Below are positions 63,445 to 64,000 of a stretch of 64,000 nt of DNA, piece after piece. The stretch covers positions 1,855,001-1,919,000 of the forward strand of contig NZ_CP022957.1 in the NCBI RefSeq assembly GCF_002269385.1, in the 5' to 3' direction. The position numbers and the translations under genes were made by a program. The first letter of the stretch is position 1. The number at the start of each line of letters is the position of its first letter. The notes below the pieces were generated by a model. The model had not been told where the DNA came from, did no database searches, and saw only the letters and a program-made list of their open reading frames with translations. The stretch comes from Maribacter cobaltidurans (GTDB lineage: Bacteria; Bacteroidota; Bacteroidia; Flavobacteriales; Flavobacteriaceae).

Positions 63445-63951
63445 ATGAAAAAAATAATATTTGGCCTGTCACTTTTGATATTAGCCTCTTGCCAACAAGA
63501 AAAAATTGCGTTTGTAGATAATGTTAAACTTATGAATGAATATCAAGAGAAAATTGATATTGAAACAAAATTTAAAGAAAAAGCAGAAGTACTGGCTAAA
63601 AAAAGGGACAGTATATCTCAAGCATTTCAAGCAGAGGCTTCAGAATTTCAATCAAGGGCCCAAAGCATGTCCCAAACAAAGGCTCAACAAGAATACGCAC
63701 AATTTCAGCAAAGAGGGCAGCAAATGGGACAACAATTACAGATGGAAGATCAACAACTACAATTGTCCGGTCAAACAGAAATGGATAGTGTCGTTGCCAA
63801 AGTAAAAAAAGAAATAGAATCTTATGGAAAAAATAATGGGTACAGTTACATCCTTGGTGGAGGTGACGGCGGTAGTGTACTCTACGGAAAAGATACTTAT
63901 GATATAACCAATGAAATCATAGAATTGTTAAATTCCAAGTACAAAAAGTAA
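63445..63951 (+). CDS. OmpH/Skp-like periplasmic chaperone with a lipoprotein signal
   Basis: The 168-aa protein has a lipoprotein signal (SLLILASCQQ, lipid Cys at 16). It then has the Skp-family start IAFVDNVKLMNEYQEK, a long Gln-rich coiled coil (about 45-125) and the C-terminal segment YSYILGGGDGGSVLYG. Skp/OmpH proteins hold unfolded outer-membrane proteins in the periplasm, usually as soluble trimers. Here the lipobox suggests a membrane-tethered form. It has its own promoter and terminator. Confidence 0.85.
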   Translation: MKKIIFGLSLLILASCQQEKIAFVDNVKLMNEYQEKIDIETKFKEKAEVLAKKRDSISQAFQAEASEFQSRAQSMSQTKAQQEYAQFQQRGQQMGQQLQMEDQQLQLSGQTEMDSVVAKVKKEIESYGKNNGYSYILGGGDGGSVLYGKDTYDITNEIIELLNSKYKK

Positions 63952-63972
63952 TCCATTAGATAGTACCCAATA

Positions 63973-64000
63973 AAAAAGGACCTAATTTATGGTCCTTTTT
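63973..64000 (+). terminator. terminator after the OmpH-like gene
   Basis: The 10-base arms AAAAAGGACC and GGTCCTTTTT surround an 8-base loop. The T run reaches the window edge. Confidence 0.85.

Overview
The window is chromosomal DNA from a member of the Bacteroidetes, almost certainly the family Flavobacteriaceae. The evidence is the AT-rich composition, promoters of the TAnnTTTG type, PorP/SprF proteins, type IX secretion (T9SS) type B C-terminal domains, a giant SprB-like adhesin, and families largely confined to this phylum (DUF4175, DUF4837, bacterial GH3). No insertion sequence, phage or CRISPR array was seen.

Layout. (1) 1-15.5 kb, all on the minus strand, is a surface-polysaccharide locus. 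Transcription runs from a conserved 559-aa protein and a Wzz-like chain-length protein through rfbB and rfbA into two decayed genes, rfbC and rfbD. A separate operon with its own promoter follows: legB-legC-legH-legI-legG-ptmE-legF, a CMP-legionaminic-acid-type pathway, then a HisF/HisH/PP-loop amidotransferase trio and the start of a Wzx-like flippase. Together these genes could make a nonulosonic acid whose N-acyl group is converted to an acetamidino group. (2) 15.5-28 kb is mostly core: a GH3 enzyme, an M23 peptidase, tatA, a PorE-like OmpA protein, a LysM transglycosylase, pgk, holB, two tRNA-Cys-type genes and folB. (3) 28-45 kb holds two tandem modules, each a T9SS type B secreted protein followed by a PorP/SprF protein. 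One secreted protein is 3655 aa; one PorP is fused to SPOR-like repeats. (4) 45-56.4 kb has glnS, an SPFH protein, an operon of NTF2-like lipoproteins with a cupredoxin-like lipoprotein and an amidohydrolase, a DUF1801/YdeI protein with a C-terminal CDGSH iron-sulfur motif, a TauE-like permease, an ectonucleotide phosphodiesterase and gltX. (5) 56.4-64 kb has a DUF4175 protein, ybeY, mnmG, a methyltransferase and a Skp/OmpH-like lipoprotein. Two ParB-binding parS-type palindromes flank mnmG, which suggests this end lies near the chromosome origin.

Connections. The large secreted proteins, their PorP partners and the PorE-like protein all belong to T9SS and cell-surface adhesion. The polysaccharide locus would decorate the same surface. 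A SPOR-like module of about 75 residues recurs in the PorE-like protein (once) and the PorP fusion (twice), linking loci 20 kb apart. The strongest leads are the CDGSH fusion, the parS site written into the last codons of ybeY, the broken rhamnose pathway beside an intact legionaminic-type pathway, the second tRNA-Cys with C33, and the NTF2/cupredoxin/amidohydrolase operon.
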